The position numbers were made by a program, and so were the translations under genes. DNA of 63,281 nucleotides from Gammaproteobacteria bacterium (GTDB lineage Bacteria; Pseudomonadota; Gammaproteobacteria; Pseudomonadales; Cellvibrionaceae), in the NCBI GenBank assembly GCA_021151835.1, contig JAGKWO010000026.1, positions 1 to 63,281 of the forward strand. Direction: 5' to 3'. The notes under the pieces were generated by a model. That model was not told the DNA's origin and made no database searches. It worked only from the letters and a program-made list of their open reading frames with translations. The first letter of the stretch is position 1, and every line of letters starts with the position of its first letter. Below are positions 45,341 to 55,364 of this stretch, piece by piece.

Positions 45341-46546
45341 ATGAAAGCACACCACTTTGATTCAATCGAAGCAGTAATTAAAGTAACAGAGAGATGTAAT
45401 ATCAATTGCACCTATTGTTATATTTTTAATAAAGAAAGTGATTTGTATGAGTCGAAACCCAAACAAATGTCTGCACAGACAGTTCGGGAAGTGGCTCGAT
45501 TGCTCGCGAATGGCGCTTTGGATACTAATGCCAAACACGTTCGGGTGATTTTCCATGGTGGCGAACCAATGATGATGAAAATTTCCGCATTCGAAGAAAT
45601 GTGCAAAATTTTCATTGAGGAAATTGAGCATGCAGCGACAATTTCTTTTACTATTCAAACAAACGCCATGCTGGTTACGGATGAATGGATTTCTTTGTTT
45701 CAAAAGTTCAATATCACTGTTGGTGTTAGTATTGATGGACCAAAGCATATTAACGATATAGCCCGGGTTGACCACAAAGGGCATGGTACGTATGACCGCG
45801 TCATTAGCGGAGTTACGCAACTGTTTCAGGCCGAAAAAGATGGGCGGCTTCCCGCTCCTGGTGCATTGTGTGTTATTGATCCGGAACAGGATGGCGGATT
45901 GATATTCGACCATTTAGCAAGAAGCTTGGGATTTAAATTTATTGATTTCCTCCTGCCCATTGAAACAAGAGACAGCATGAGCGACGCTGCTGCACTCAAG
46001 GTTGGTGTATATCTGAAGAAGGTATTTGCTGCATGGCAGGAGCTGAATGACAAAACAGTAACAATCCGATTCTTTGATAAGTTTTATACATTCATGACAG
46101 GCTTTGACAGGCTTCAGATGATAGGCCTGCAAAGGTCTAATGGAGTATTAATTCTATCGATTTCAAGCGATGGGACTTATGGCCCTGATGACACACTTAG
46201 AATCGTGTCCGATGAATATTACACCTACGATTGTCGAAATACGTCAATAATTGAATATCTGAACAACCCCGCAATTGAAAATATCACTTTGTTAAACAAT
46301 AAAGCTCCAGCTCAATGCCAGGATTGTATTTGGGTTGGGTATTGTGTTGGTGGTTCCAATCATGGGCGTCTTGTTAATCGTTATTCGAAAAATAATGGAT
46401 ATGATAACAAATCTGTTCTCTGTAAAAGCCTGGATTCAGTGTACGGCACATTGGCCAAAACATTGATTGATTTCGGATATGATTCGGACTCCATGTTTGA
46501 TCGGCTGGATAAAACTGCAAGCCTGGTTTACGCGGAGGAAGTTTAA
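45341..46546 (+). CDS. Radical SAM/SPASM peptide maturase, cyclophane-forming type
   Basis: 401 residues. Radical-SAM cluster Cys19-x3-Cys23-x2-Cys26 in VTERCNINCTYCYIFN; GGEPMMM is the SAM-binding GGE motif. The C-terminal SPASM-like region is CQDCIWVGYCVGGSNHGRLV followed by NGYDNKSVLC. This arrangement (C-x2-C-x5-C-x-G-G ... N-G-x-x-N-x-S-V-x-C) is typical of the FxsB/GrrM/XyeB-type enzymes that link an aromatic ring to the side chain two residues on. The neighbouring precursor has four F-X-Q triplets, ideal targets. Product chemistry is inference. Confidence 0.82.
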   Translation: MKAHHFDSIEAVIKVTERCNINCTYCYIFNKESDLYESKPKQMSAQTVREVARLLANGALDTNAKHVRVIFHGGEPMMMKISAFEEMCKIFIEEIEHAATISFTIQTNAMLVTDEWISLFQKFNITVGVSIDGPKHINDIARVDHKGHGTYDRVISGVTQLFQAEKDGRLPAPGALCVIDPEQDGGLIFDHLARSLGFKFIDFLLPIETRDSMSDAAALKVGVYLKKVFAAWQELNDKTVTIRFFDKFYTFMTGFDRLQMIGLQRSNGVLILSISSDGTYGPDDTLRIVSDEYYTYDCRNTSIIEYLNNPAIENITLLNNKAPAQCQDCIWVGYCVGGSNHGRLVNRYSKNNGYDNKSVLCKSLDSVYGTLAKTLIDFGYDSDSMFDRLDKTASLVYAEEV

Positions 46547-46563
46547 CTTTCCGCGCTAACGCT

Positions 46564-47793
46564 ATGCCATTTCAATATTCCAATCCGAGTGGGCCCAGTG
46601 GCCAATCTTTGGGCGACGTTATGTTGTCCAATCCACTGCCCTGGAGAATAGTTACTTTTCTTTTTGTTTTCATCGCTATTGCTGCGATAGCATTTTTATT
46701 CCTGGGAAAATACCAGCGCATTGAATTAGCTAAAGGAACCATTGTGTTCGATAAAGGCATTTCGAGCATAGTTCCATTCAGGGCAGGATTATTAATAGAA
46801 ATTCCGGTAAAGGAAGGGCAAAAAGTATACAAAGGAATGATCTTGGCCAAATTTCAGGTCGAACAGTACACCTCTGATATTTTGAGCCCAATTGAGCAAA
46901 AAGAATTGGCGTTAAATGAACAATTCAAGCGGTTAGAGGCTTTAAAGTTTGAACAGGAAAAAATAAGTTCTCACGAAATATCAGCAAATAAAAGTCTGCA
47001 ATTGGAATTAGCAAGCGAAATAGATTTAATAAAAGGCCAGATCGATTCTCAGCAGAAAATTGTCGAATCATCAGAAGAGCTTATGAATCGCATTAGTGCG
47101 CTTGCTGAAAAAAAACTTATATCCAAACACGAATTGCAAATAAAAACCGATGAACTTTTGCGTAGAAAGCAAGAGCTTTTGCAACTGAAGCAACAACTTT
47201 CTGTTAGGAGTTATGAGCTAAAACGTTCTAGGGAATTGGAAGAACAATTATTGGCTGAGTCTCGCAAGGATGTTGTTGAGGTGGATCTCAATCGGTTGAA
47301 CGTACGGCAGCAGCTTTCCGACGTAGAACTTTCCAGGAGCTATGTCATACGCTCACCTCGCGATGGAATCGTCACTGGGATTGTTGCTAAAGAAGGACAA
47401 TATCTTACGCCGAATGACTTGCTAATGAATGTAATTCCGGTTGATGCAATGCTACAAGCTGAAATTGCCATTCCTAGTGCCTCAATCGCATTTGTTTCCG
47501 TTGGTCAAAAAGTAGGGCTTGCGGTTGATGCATTTCCGTATCAGCGATACGGTATCATTATGGGTGAAATAATTAATGTATCAGAAAGTACCATTGATCA
47601 GAGGCAAACCTCCAGTTCTACAACAGCACCTTATTATCTGGCTATAGTGAGACCGGATAGCACCAGCATGAATGCTTACGGCACAGAAATAAGTCTGAGG
47701 CCTGGAATGACATTGATTGCGCGGATCAGAACCAAGCCCCGGTCATTATTTGAGTGGTTGTTTGATCCCGTCTTTGCAGTTGCGAACCGATGA
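46564..47793 (+). CDS. HlyD-family secretion adaptor
   Basis: 409 residues; starts 17 bp after the rSAM gene. One N-terminal membrane helix (IVTFLFVFIAIAAIAFLFLG, about 30-50), a lipoyl half-motif (FRAGLLIEIPVKEGQKVYKGMIL), a long coiled coil (about 105-240) and the returning beta domain (YVIRSPRDGIVTGIVAKEGQYLTPNDLLMNV). It links the inner-membrane C39 exporter to an outer-membrane channel such as TolC, which is not encoded here. Same role as MchE/CvaA in microcin export. Confidence 0.92.
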   Translation: MPFQYSNPSGPSGQSLGDVMLSNPLPWRIVTFLFVFIAIAAIAFLFLGKYQRIELAKGTIVFDKGISSIVPFRAGLLIEIPVKEGQKVYKGMILAKFQVEQYTSDILSPIEQKELALNEQFKRLEALKFEQEKISSHEISANKSLQLELASEIDLIKGQIDSQQKIVESSEELMNRISALAEKKLISKHELQIKTDELLRRKQELLQLKQQLSVRSYELKRSRELEEQLLAESRKDVVEVDLNRLNVRQQLSDVELSRSYVIRSPRDGIVTGIVAKEGQYLTPNDLLMNVIPVDAMLQAEIAIPSASIAFVSVGQKVGLAVDAFPYQRYGIIMGEIINVSESTIDQRQTSSSTTAPYYLAIVRPDSTSMNAYGTEISLRPGMTLIARIRTKPRSLFEWLFDPVFAVANR

Positions 47794-47882
47794 TTCTAAC
47801 TGCCATAAGATTGGTAGTGCATTCAGGAACCGTTTCCAGAGAATTATTTAGAAAAAATCACAGAATATAGAAATTTCATTTC

Positions 47883-49994
47883 ATGCTGGATACAAGTATA
47901 TTTTATCGAAGGAAAATCAAACTGGTACGCCAAATGGAGATTACCGAGTGCGGTGTCGCCTGTTTGGTTATGGTTGCTAATTACCATCGTTCCCAAATCG
48001 AAATTAGGGATCTTCGACGAACAATTTCAGCTTCAGTTAGAGGAAGCACATTTAGAGACTTGATTGATATAGCCGGATCTATAGGCTTTTCCGCGAGAGC
48101 GGTGGGTGTTTCAGAAAAATCTCTATCGAAGTTACGATTGCCTGCAATCCTTCATTGGGAACAGAGTCACTTTGTTGTGCTTGAAAGAGTAGATGGTTCC
48201 AAAGCCAGAATTCATGACCCTGCACACTCGTCAATATGGATTTCATTGGAAGACCTGAAAAAATCATTTACTGGTGCCGCGCTGGAGTTGGAGCCTGAGC
48301 TCGTGAACTTTTCCGGGGAAGGCAGTGGCCGATTAAAAATATCAAGTCTTTGGGGACGTTTGGTTGGATTTAAAAGTTCAATAATCCAAACCATTTTGTT
48401 AAGTATTTTATTGCATTTATGCCTGCTCATAATGCCTTACTATATGCAATTGGCTCTGGATGTTGTTTTACCTTCATTAGATCTGAGCTTGCTGACTACG
48501 CTAGCATTAGGTTTTGGTTTCGTTGCAATAATTAACGCTGCCGTTGCATTACTGCGTGGGTTTGTTTTATTGAATGCAGGTACATTAACTGGTTTTGGCT
48601 TAACCTCAAACATAACAAGGAAATTATTTCGTTTGCCGATTTCATGGTTTGAGCGAAGAAGTACCGGTGATATCTTATCCAAAACACAATCCGTGTTACC
48701 TATACAACAATTTCTCACTGAAGGTGCTGTTGCCTCTATAGTGGATGGCGTATTAGCCGTCAGTACCTTATTCATATTGCTTATGTATAGTCCACTGCTC
48801 ACTGTGGTAGTGGGTATTGCGTTACTCCTGTCAATAGTTGCAAAGTTAATCAGCTATGACGTTGAGCGGGAAGCAACAAATGCTGCGATTCTGGCAAATA
48901 ATAAAGAACAAAGTGTCTTCCTGGAAACAATAAAAGCGATTTCAATAATACGTTTATTTAATGCTGAAACTCTTCGTTATTCACTATGGCAATCACTCAA
49001 AGCTGACGCAACTAATGCCAATGTTAATATTGCGCGGGCAGGAATTTGGTATGGAACGGCAAACTCACTTATCTTTGGGATAGAAGCAATAATTTCGATT
49101 TGGATAGGAACAAAATTAATTATTGATGGGTCAGGTTTTAGTGTGGGGATGTTGTTCGCGTTTATTGCGTATAAGACCCAATTCATAACCAAATCGGAAA
49201 GCCTGATCGACCAATATGCGAAGTATAAAATGCTTTCATTGCATATGGAGAGGCTCTCTGATATTACACTGACAAACGATGATTTCGGATTTTCTGTGGC
49301 GCCGGAAAGTAAACATGTAATTGAAGGAAAAATTGAACTCCGAGATATAAAGTATCGTTATTCTGATCGCGACCCATATATTTTGGATTGCCTGGATTTG
49401 ACGGTAAGTGTAGGCGATCACATTGCTATCACAGGTGCTTCAGGATGTGGTAAATCCACTTTAGTAAAAATTCTGCTCGGGTTGGTTGAGCCATCCGAAG
49501 GCGAAATATTTATTGATGGGCACCCTTTGCATGAACTTGGGTACAAAAATTATCATCAACAAGTGGTAGGTATTCTGCAAGATGACAATTTATTTGCGGG
49601 TTCTCTCCTGGAGAATATTTCTTTATTTGCCGCATCCGTTGATATGGATAAAGTGATTGAGGTTGCAAAAATTGCTGCGATTCATGATGAGATCATGAGA
49701 ATGCCCATGCAATATCACTCTTTAGTTGGGGATATGGGGTCAGCCCTATCCGGTGGACAAAAGCAAAGAATTGTTCTTGCCAGGGCGCTTTATCGAAATC
49801 CCAAAATTTTAATTATAGATGAGGGTACCTCGCATCTGGATTCAACCAATGAAATGCTTGTCAATGAATCTGTGCAAAAAATGGGTATTACCAGGATTGT
49901 CATTGCACATCGAAAAGAGACGATTGAGTCAGCTGATAAAATTTACGTTTTAAAGCATGGTCGCCTGGAAGAGTTGGCACATGCGGCCAATTAA
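47883..49994 (+). CDS. C39-peptidase ABC exporter for the RiPP
   Basis: 703 residues, full length. The N-terminal C39 peptidase has Gln17, Cys23 in ITECGVACL and His in WEQSHFVVLE with Asp in ARIHDPAHS. Six membrane helices are in the middle third. Nucleotide-binding domain: Walker A GASGCGKST, Q-loop ILQDDNLF, signature LSGGQKQR, Walker B KILIIDEGTSHLD. It cuts leaders after double Gly while exporting; the precursor's GG at 40-41 fits. Homologous in role to MchF/CvaB. Confidence 0.94.
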   Translation: MLDTSIFYRRKIKLVRQMEITECGVACLVMVANYHRSQIEIRDLRRTISASVRGSTFRDLIDIAGSIGFSARAVGVSEKSLSKLRLPAILHWEQSHFVVLERVDGSKARIHDPAHSSIWISLEDLKKSFTGAALELEPELVNFSGEGSGRLKISSLWGRLVGFKSSIIQTILLSILLHLCLLIMPYYMQLALDVVLPSLDLSLLTTLALGFGFVAIINAAVALLRGFVLLNAGTLTGFGLTSNITRKLFRLPISWFERRSTGDILSKTQSVLPIQQFLTEGAVASIVDGVLAVSTLFILLMYSPLLTVVVGIALLLSIVAKLISYDVEREATNAAILANNKEQSVFLETIKAISIIRLFNAETLRYSLWQSLKADATNANVNIARAGIWYGTANSLIFGIEAIISIWIGTKLIIDGSGFSVGMLFAFIAYKTQFITKSESLIDQYAKYKMLSLHMERLSDITLTNDDFGFSVAPESKHVIEGKIELRDIKYRYSDRDPYILDCLDLTVSVGDHIAITGASGCGKSTLVKILLGLVEPSEGEIFIDGHPLHELGYKNYHQQVVGILQDDNLFAGSLLENISLFAASVDMDKVIEVAKIAAIHDEIMRMPMQYHSLVGDMGSALSGGQKQRIVLARALYRNPKILIIDEGTSHLDSTNEMLVNESVQKMGITRIVIAHRKETIESADKIYVLKHGRLEELAHAAN

Positions 49995-50044
49995 CCAGTG
50001 AGCATCAAAGATCTTGCCTATAGATATACCGGAGAATAGTTGGT

Positions 50045-51211
50045 ATGGATGATATATTTAAAATAATGTTCGGCGTTACAAGAGCAACGTTCATAGGTGA
50101 GCATTTCGAAAGTAACTCTTTATTTAAGAAAGAGAATCCTGGCGTTGGTTCGCTTTTAAAAATGGAAAGATTTTCAGATTTCGATAATATTTTGTTCCGG
50201 TATATTGAGCACTCCGAACTGGTTCGCATCGCAGATAAGGGAAATACTTTTCCCGCCCCCAGACTGCGCAACGGGAAACTTAATATTTCGGCGCTATTGG
50301 ATAAATATTACAATGGAAATTCCATTGTGTTTAATTCTATTTTTAGGTTTGATAAAGAAATAAAAAAGATTACCGAAATGTTAGGGGCATCTTTGGCTAG
50401 TACCGTGCAGGCAAATTTATATTTGACGCCTGCAAACGGACAAGCATTTGCTACCCACTACGATGCGCATGATGTAATAGTTATCCAATTAGTTGGAAGA
50501 AAAAGCTGGCATATTTATAATAAACCAGATGGACTTTTGTTTCCGATATCTATCGATAGGTCATTGACGCCAGAACGTCTGGAAGAATCAAAACTTAGTC
50601 ACAATTTGGATTTTGACGTCGGATCAACATTATATTTGCCTAGGGGTTTTCCCCATAAAGCGGTATCGCAAAACCAACCTTCATTGCATATAACATTCTC
50701 TCTCGCGCCGTACACCAGTGGTGATGTACTAAAGCAATTTGTTGATATTATTCAAAACGTTAATCCGGTTTTTCGAAAAAATTTTTCTCCAAGCCTGTTG
50801 GAGTTAGATGATTTTTCAGCAGTTTTTAGTGATATCCAGAAAGTTCTTGAAGAGGCATTTTCCAATGAGGATCTAAAGAATGAATTAGTGTTCCAAATGA
50901 AAAGAAAGTTGGTTGAAGATGTCTCTTTTCTGCCTGCGAGCTTTATAGATGGTGACATTAATCATTATGAGTTTATTAAATTTGTAGATCGTGCGCACTT
51001 CGATTTTTTAGAAAAGGATTCGAAATACAGGGTAAGCAACTTTCAGGAGGAAATTTTAATTTCAGAGAGCGAATACCTTATTTTTCAAGCCCTTGTTGAA
51101 CAAAGACGTTTTGCAATAACGGAAATTCTAACGGTCTTAGGGGATTCCGGTAAGAAATTTATATATTCATTAATTTCTTTGGGGATTGCTGAGTTTGATA
51201 GCAGACATTGA
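50045..51211 (+). CDS. JmjC/cupin-type Fe(II)/2-oxoglutarate oxygenase
   Basis: 388 residues. Metal-binding His-x-Asp in ATHYDAHDVIVIQLVGRKSWHIYN and distal His in LYLPRGFPHKAVS fit the cupin/JmjC triad; R-K-S-W-x-x-Y is typical of the RoxA/No66-like ribosomal-oxygenase group. The C-terminal ~130 residues look like a winged-helix domain, as in that group. In this operon it probably hydroxylates or crosslinks the peptide. Overlaps the YcaO frame by 17-26 bp. Confidence 0.78.
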   Translation: MDDIFKIMFGVTRATFIGEHFESNSLFKKENPGVGSLLKMERFSDFDNILFRYIEHSELVRIADKGNTFPAPRLRNGKLNISALLDKYYNGNSIVFNSIFRFDKEIKKITEMLGASLASTVQANLYLTPANGQAFATHYDAHDVIVIQLVGRKSWHIYNKPDGLLFPISIDRSLTPERLEESKLSHNLDFDVGSTLYLPRGFPHKAVSQNQPSLHITFSLAPYTSGDVLKQFVDIIQNVNPVFRKNFSPSLLELDDFSAVFSDIQKVLEEAFSNEDLKNELVFQMKRKLVEDVSFLPASFIDGDINHYEFIKFVDRAHFDFLEKDSKYRVSNFQEEILISESEYLIFQALVEQRRFAITEILTVLGDSGKKFIYSLISLGIAEFDSRH

Positions 51212-52502
51212 ACTACCTATTTATGTGAAGCAAATTGGAATAATTCCCTGGATAAGTGAATCGGTAACATCTAGCCTTTTCTGTTCTGGATCCTATCATT
51301 TTTCAGTGAAAACTGGAGACGTTAGGGAGCTTTACCCCGATCTGGAACTTAATTTACCCTTTTCTGATGGTTGCATTATTGGTTCAGGGTGTGCAGAAAA
51401 CCGGGAGCTTGCGCTAACAAAAGCAATTTTTGAAGCATTTGAGCGGTTGGCAGCCACAATCTACTCAACAAAAAATTTAACTATTATGGCGGGTGATTCT
51501 CAAGTCCCGTCGACATTAAATATAAACAAATTACCGGTGCTGCACTGCTTATCGCAAAAATTTAATAGATGGGTTCCTATACATGATGGGCTCACTCGTG
51601 ACATTCGCTGGGTGGAGGGAATCAATCTCGTTGATTCAGAATTGGTCATGCTTCCACTTGTTATGGTGCATATATACACGAAAGCATGGGAGGCTGAACA
51701 ATTTCACGCCCAAAATACGTCTGGTCTTGCTGCTCATATCTCTCTAGAGAAAGCCATCTCATCTGGCATTTTTGAGTTGGTGGAAAGAGATGCAGCCGAA
51801 TCGATATGGTTAACAAAATCCGGAATTCAACGAATTATAATTGATTCAAATGATTCGAAACTCATTGAAAAGTATGAGTTAGATGATCGGTTATTATGTG
51901 TAGAACAAAGATACTATAAGGCTACGACCGATATCGGTATTCCGACAGTTTATGCAGTACGTTTGCTAAGTCCACCCATAGGCAACGATACGATTATTAC
52001 CTGTGCTTCGGCTGCAACATATGAAGAAGCTTTGATTAAGGCACGCCAGGAGGCATTTGCTCGTCAGATTTCCAATTTATATCAGAGCGGCGGCACGCTC
52101 TATTCACGCTACCTGGACAAACCTGGCTTTCCGGTTGATAACCCGCAACCTACAATTGAAGATATCTCTTTTTTAGATACTCATCCAGATGGGCCTATTA
52201 AATTAAGTGAGTTGGTTAATAGTGTTCCGAAAGCTGCCACCGGACGATGGACTGTAAAACATTTGATAGATTGTTTTTCGCATGAACATCCCCAAATTAT
52301 TGTATCTAATTTAACAACTACAGAACTTGAACATATTGGTGCCCATGTTGTAAGGGTAGTCATACCAAGCCTTTTACCAATATCGCCTTCGCCGATTTAC
52401 AAATATATACATCATCCGAGACTTAAAAAGGTCGCTACCCATTTTAAAAATTATGGGTTTAATACATCTGACATAAACACTGAATTTCACCCATATTTTT
52501 AA
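51195..52502 (+). CDS. YcaO-domain cyclodehydratase
   Basis: About 435 residues; the start is unclear (TTG 51195 with GGGG upstream, or TTG 51186; both overlap the preceding gene). ATP-binding YcaO motifs: GSGCAENRELALTKAIFEAFERLA (ExxER-type), QNTSGLAAHISLEKAISSGIFELVERDA (NSxGxA and ELxERDA) and RQEAFARQISNLYQ. Near the C-terminus SPSPIYK echoes the Pro-rich tails of azoline-forming YcaO. It would turn Ser/Cys of the precursor into azolines using ATP, with the E1-like protein downstream. Confidence 0.88.
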   Translation: MIADIELPIYVKQIGIIPWISESVTSSLFCSGSYHFSVKTGDVRELYPDLELNLPFSDGCIIGSGCAENRELALTKAIFEAFERLAATIYSTKNLTIMAGDSQVPSTLNINKLPVLHCLSQKFNRWVPIHDGLTRDIRWVEGINLVDSELVMLPLVMVHIYTKAWEAEQFHAQNTSGLAAHISLEKAISSGIFELVERDAAESIWLTKSGIQRIIIDSNDSKLIEKYELDDRLLCVEQRYYKATTDIGIPTVYAVRLLSPPIGNDTIITCASAATYEEALIKARQEAFARQISNLYQSGGTLYSRYLDKPGFPVDNPQPTIEDISFLDTHPDGPIKLSELVNSVPKAATGRWTVKHLIDCFSHEHPQIIVSNLTTTELEHIGAHVVRVVIPSLLPISPSPIYKYIHHPRLKKVATHFKNYGFNTSDINTEFHPYF

Positions 52503-52507
52503 CGGTC

Positions 52508-53071
52508 ATGAATATCATTTCACAGGGCTCCCTAGGCACATCAGTCCGAAATTTATCAAATAACATCGCTCTGGATCAAAAAAGTGTCGAGATGATTTTG
52601 ATATCCGATTTTTTTAACCCCAAATGGTGCTTGGAAAATGTCACAGTGCATAACCCAAGCCGGTATATATATATATTTCTTACCAATCAAGGCTTGTTTG
52701 TTTCGCCGATATTGTCAACCAGGGGACCCTGTATAAGCTGTATGACCAGATTCTGGTTTGCAAACATTTCTATCTGGGAGCACCCTCTGAGTTTTGAAAA
52801 ATCATTAATTGAAATTGGTAGTTATAAAGTCCCGTTAAGGGATAAGTTTATGGTGGAAATCGCTTCTCGCATGGCGTTGGAACTATTGACTGAAACTATG
52901 GATGGTAAAATTAAACAGGGTCATTGTTCATATTTCGATATACAGACTGCAGAATTAATTCATGGTTACTTGGCCCCCTTGACCGAATGTAAATGTTGTG
53001 GAAATTTACCCAGGTCGGGAGAGCGTCGATATATTAAAAATTTGAACAATATTTTATCCAAAATAATATAG
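52508..53071 (+). CDS. E1-like partner protein of the cyclodehydratase (truncated type)
   Basis: 187 residues, 5 bp after the YcaO gene. Two Cys pairs, GPCISCMTRFWF and TECKCCG, match the zinc-binding positions of ThiF/E1-like C proteins of azole-peptide clusters (McbB/SagC type; P-C-x-x-C-x-x-R). The preceding IYIFLTNQGLFVSPIL segment also fits. It is short and shows no evident peptide-recognition (RRE) domain at its N-terminus, unlike full-length C proteins. The call rests on the motif and on the D- and B-type neighbours. Confidence 0.62.
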   Translation: MNIISQGSLGTSVRNLSNNIALDQKSVEMILISDFFNPKWCLENVTVHNPSRYIYIFLTNQGLFVSPILSTRGPCISCMTRFWFANISIWEHPLSFEKSLIEIGSYKVPLRDKFMVEIASRMALELLTETMDGKIKQGHCSYFDIQTAELIHGYLAPLTECKCCGNLPRSGERRYIKNLNNILSKII

Positions 53072-53079
53072 GTTTGATA

Positions 53080-54954
53080 ATGGTCTACGTTAATGGAGAT
53101 GAGCCTTATTACTTGCGACCAACTGCAAAAGTTATTCAAGTCGGAATACAAAAAGTGTTTTTTCTAGGTGGTGCGCGCGTACTTTATTTCTATGGAGACG
53201 TGGTCCCAAAGATTATTAATCCATTAGTTGAATGCCTAAATACAGGTTCAATAATTAATAATCTTTTCACCGATCCAACCTTACTGTCTGAAGCGCTTGA
53301 TATTTTAAATAGCTTGAGCTCGAACTGTCTGATCCAAAGGTCGTCGCCTCAAATAATGCAGCCCGAAATTTCTAATTATTTAACCTTCAGGTTTTCCCCT
53401 TTAAATAATCCAATAGATTTAAAAGCCCATCAATTGAATAACTTTAGTGCAATAAATTTTTTTTCGTCTGGGATTGATAGGATTTTTACAGGTTGCGGAA
53501 CTTTTTTTGGTGTTAATTATGCGTCATACCCAAATGACGAGCAGAAATTTATACCTGGGGCCGATAGTGTATTTTTTTGCTCGGATAATGGATCTATAAA
53601 TATGCAGTTTTCCTGTTCTGTGCCAGGAATATTAGACGTTCATATTTCCGGGAGTGTTAAACAATCCTCCATGTTTGTACACAGCAAGGAAGCAATTGCA
53701 GGGCCGAATTTTAGTCTGCTGGCCCATTGTATATTGTTGGTTTTGGCAGGGATTACACCTCCCAAGATCATACGAAGATCATACGAAAATAGTTTGCTGG
53801 GCACAGTAAACCCAGATCCTTTTATAGGAAAGGAGTATTTTGATTCGCAAGACCTAACAGAACAGTTCGGACATTATCAGGCAATAAATGAAATATGTCT
53901 TTTCTCTGCGGGGACAATTTTTCAAAATAATAAAATAAGAAGGATTTCACCTAGCGCGGGCGATTTGAGGACTATTCATTGTGTTTATCTATCGAACGAA
54001 ATTCAAGATGAGATAGGTGTTTGGGTATTGATAATGGGATCTGGTTTTATGGAGAAGGTGTCGGTTATCTGCGACCCGGATCTGTGCAGTTACATAAGGG
54101 GCACCGCGGGAATCTTGGCATATTCCGCCACTGCTGGAGGTTTGAGAATAAAGTATAAGGAATTAGCATATCGCCTGGCATTTTATGATTCAGGTGTCGC
54201 CGTTGGTTACGCGAAGAGATTGGCAGGTATGCATTCCATGTCTGCTGAGAACCTGGATTCAGAAACTATTCAAAAAATTTCAAATCAGTTAAGTTTTATA
54301 TCGAAGAATAATGATAATTTTATTTCTGCAGGTTTAAAGCTGTATGTTAACACGGAGCAGGATAAATTTCGGGAATCGCATTTAAGTAAGGATTTTTGGC
54401 GGGCTGCCATGTTGAGAAGGCGGTCTGTGCGACAGTTTGATCCTGTAGCTCCTGAGAGTTCAGCGCTGGATGTATTGGAAAACCGATATCTTGATTTGGA
54501 AAATGTATTTTCAGAAATGGATATGGATACTCTTGCTCCGAATTTGATTAGAATCCAGAAAGTCGAAGGTCTGTATAGTGAATACAAGATCCGCACTATT
54601 AATATAAGAACACGGACAGTAAGTACGTCGTATTCGCATATATCGCTCATAAGCTCGTTTAATCACATAGTTCGACAGTATGATCTGTCTTTGGCACCGG
54701 TGGTTTATCTGGTTGCCTACGCGGCAACATCGAACGCTTTATTTCCAGAGGAATTAATATGGCAATTCACCAGCGAGACGCTGGCTTCCCTATGGTTGCT
54801 TGCTGAATCTTGTGGATTAAAAGGCACATTGTGCGGTGACACTTACACCGCTGCATTAGTAAATGATTTTGATCCATATTTTGTTGATAAGCTATCTCTT
54901 TGTCTTGGACTAGCACCTAAGCAAAATAGCGAAGTGATTTTTGAAACGTATTGA
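53080..54954 (+). CDS. SagB-type FMN dehydrogenase with two nitroreductase-like domains
   Basis: 624 residues from ATG 53080 (TTG 53074 possible). The first domain, after about 250 N-terminal residues, has RRISPSAGDLRTIHCVYLS (R-x-x-PSaG-x-x-x signature). The second starts at RRRSVRQFDPVAPESSALDVLE and ends with LLAESCGLKGTLCGDTYTAAL...LCLGLAPKQN. SagB enzymes oxidise azolines to azoles with FMN. The duplicated form is about twice the size of streptolysin SagB, and the N-terminal region has no known motif. Last gene of the cluster. Confidence 0.85.
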   Translation: MVYVNGDEPYYLRPTAKVIQVGIQKVFFLGGARVLYFYGDVVPKIINPLVECLNTGSIINNLFTDPTLLSEALDILNSLSSNCLIQRSSPQIMQPEISNYLTFRFSPLNNPIDLKAHQLNNFSAINFFSSGIDRIFTGCGTFFGVNYASYPNDEQKFIPGADSVFFCSDNGSINMQFSCSVPGILDVHISGSVKQSSMFVHSKEAIAGPNFSLLAHCILLVLAGITPPKIIRRSYENSLLGTVNPDPFIGKEYFDSQDLTEQFGHYQAINEICLFSAGTIFQNNKIRRISPSAGDLRTIHCVYLSNEIQDEIGVWVLIMGSGFMEKVSVICDPDLCSYIRGTAGILAYSATAGGLRIKYKELAYRLAFYDSGVAVGYAKRLAGMHSMSAENLDSETIQKISNQLSFISKNNDNFISAGLKLYVNTEQDKFRESHLSKDFWRAAMLRRRSVRQFDPVAPESSALDVLENRYLDLENVFSEMDMDTLAPNLIRIQKVEGLYSEYKIRTINIRTRTVSTSYSHISLISSFNHIVRQYDLSLAPVVYLVAYAATSNALFPEELIWQFTSETLASLWLLAESCGLKGTLCGDTYTAALVNDFDPYFVDKLSLCLGLAPKQNSEVIFETY

Positions 54955-55364
54955 TATCAAGCATATCCATGGAGCACAGAGGCATCTTTAAGGCCTGATG
55001 ACTTAACTCTGCTGCTTCGTAAAACGTCTAACTGATAAGAAGGTTTATATAGAAAGGAAATAACCGAGATTGATTAAATCCAGCGTTTTGATAGGACAAC
55101 TCTATTGGAGTGACTTTGGATTTTGGCGTATCTGACATTTAGTAGACCGGATATCTTTTTTGATACCTTATCCAAAGCGATGAATACAGGCATTTCACCG
55201 ATAACGAAAAGATGGCCGCTTATCAGATTTGTTGGATCGTCCTGCAGTCGTTCTGGCTAGTCTGTTTAAAACCCGATATTTTGGAGCCTTACAGTTGGAA
55301 GGTTTAGTTTGAGGAGGTACCGCAGTTCGGTTAGTAAAATTGTGATGTCTGCATTAAATTAAAT
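54955..55364. other. Gene-free DNA before the transposon left end
   Basis: About 410 bp with no intact gene or recognisable repeat; possibly the remains of earlier cargo. No IS ends detected. Confidence 0.4.

Noticed and set aside
45362..45913. 183-codon frame antisense to the radical SAM gene
   Set aside because: The plus strand encodes a complete radical SAM protein with all cysteine motifs; the antisense frame has no start signals.
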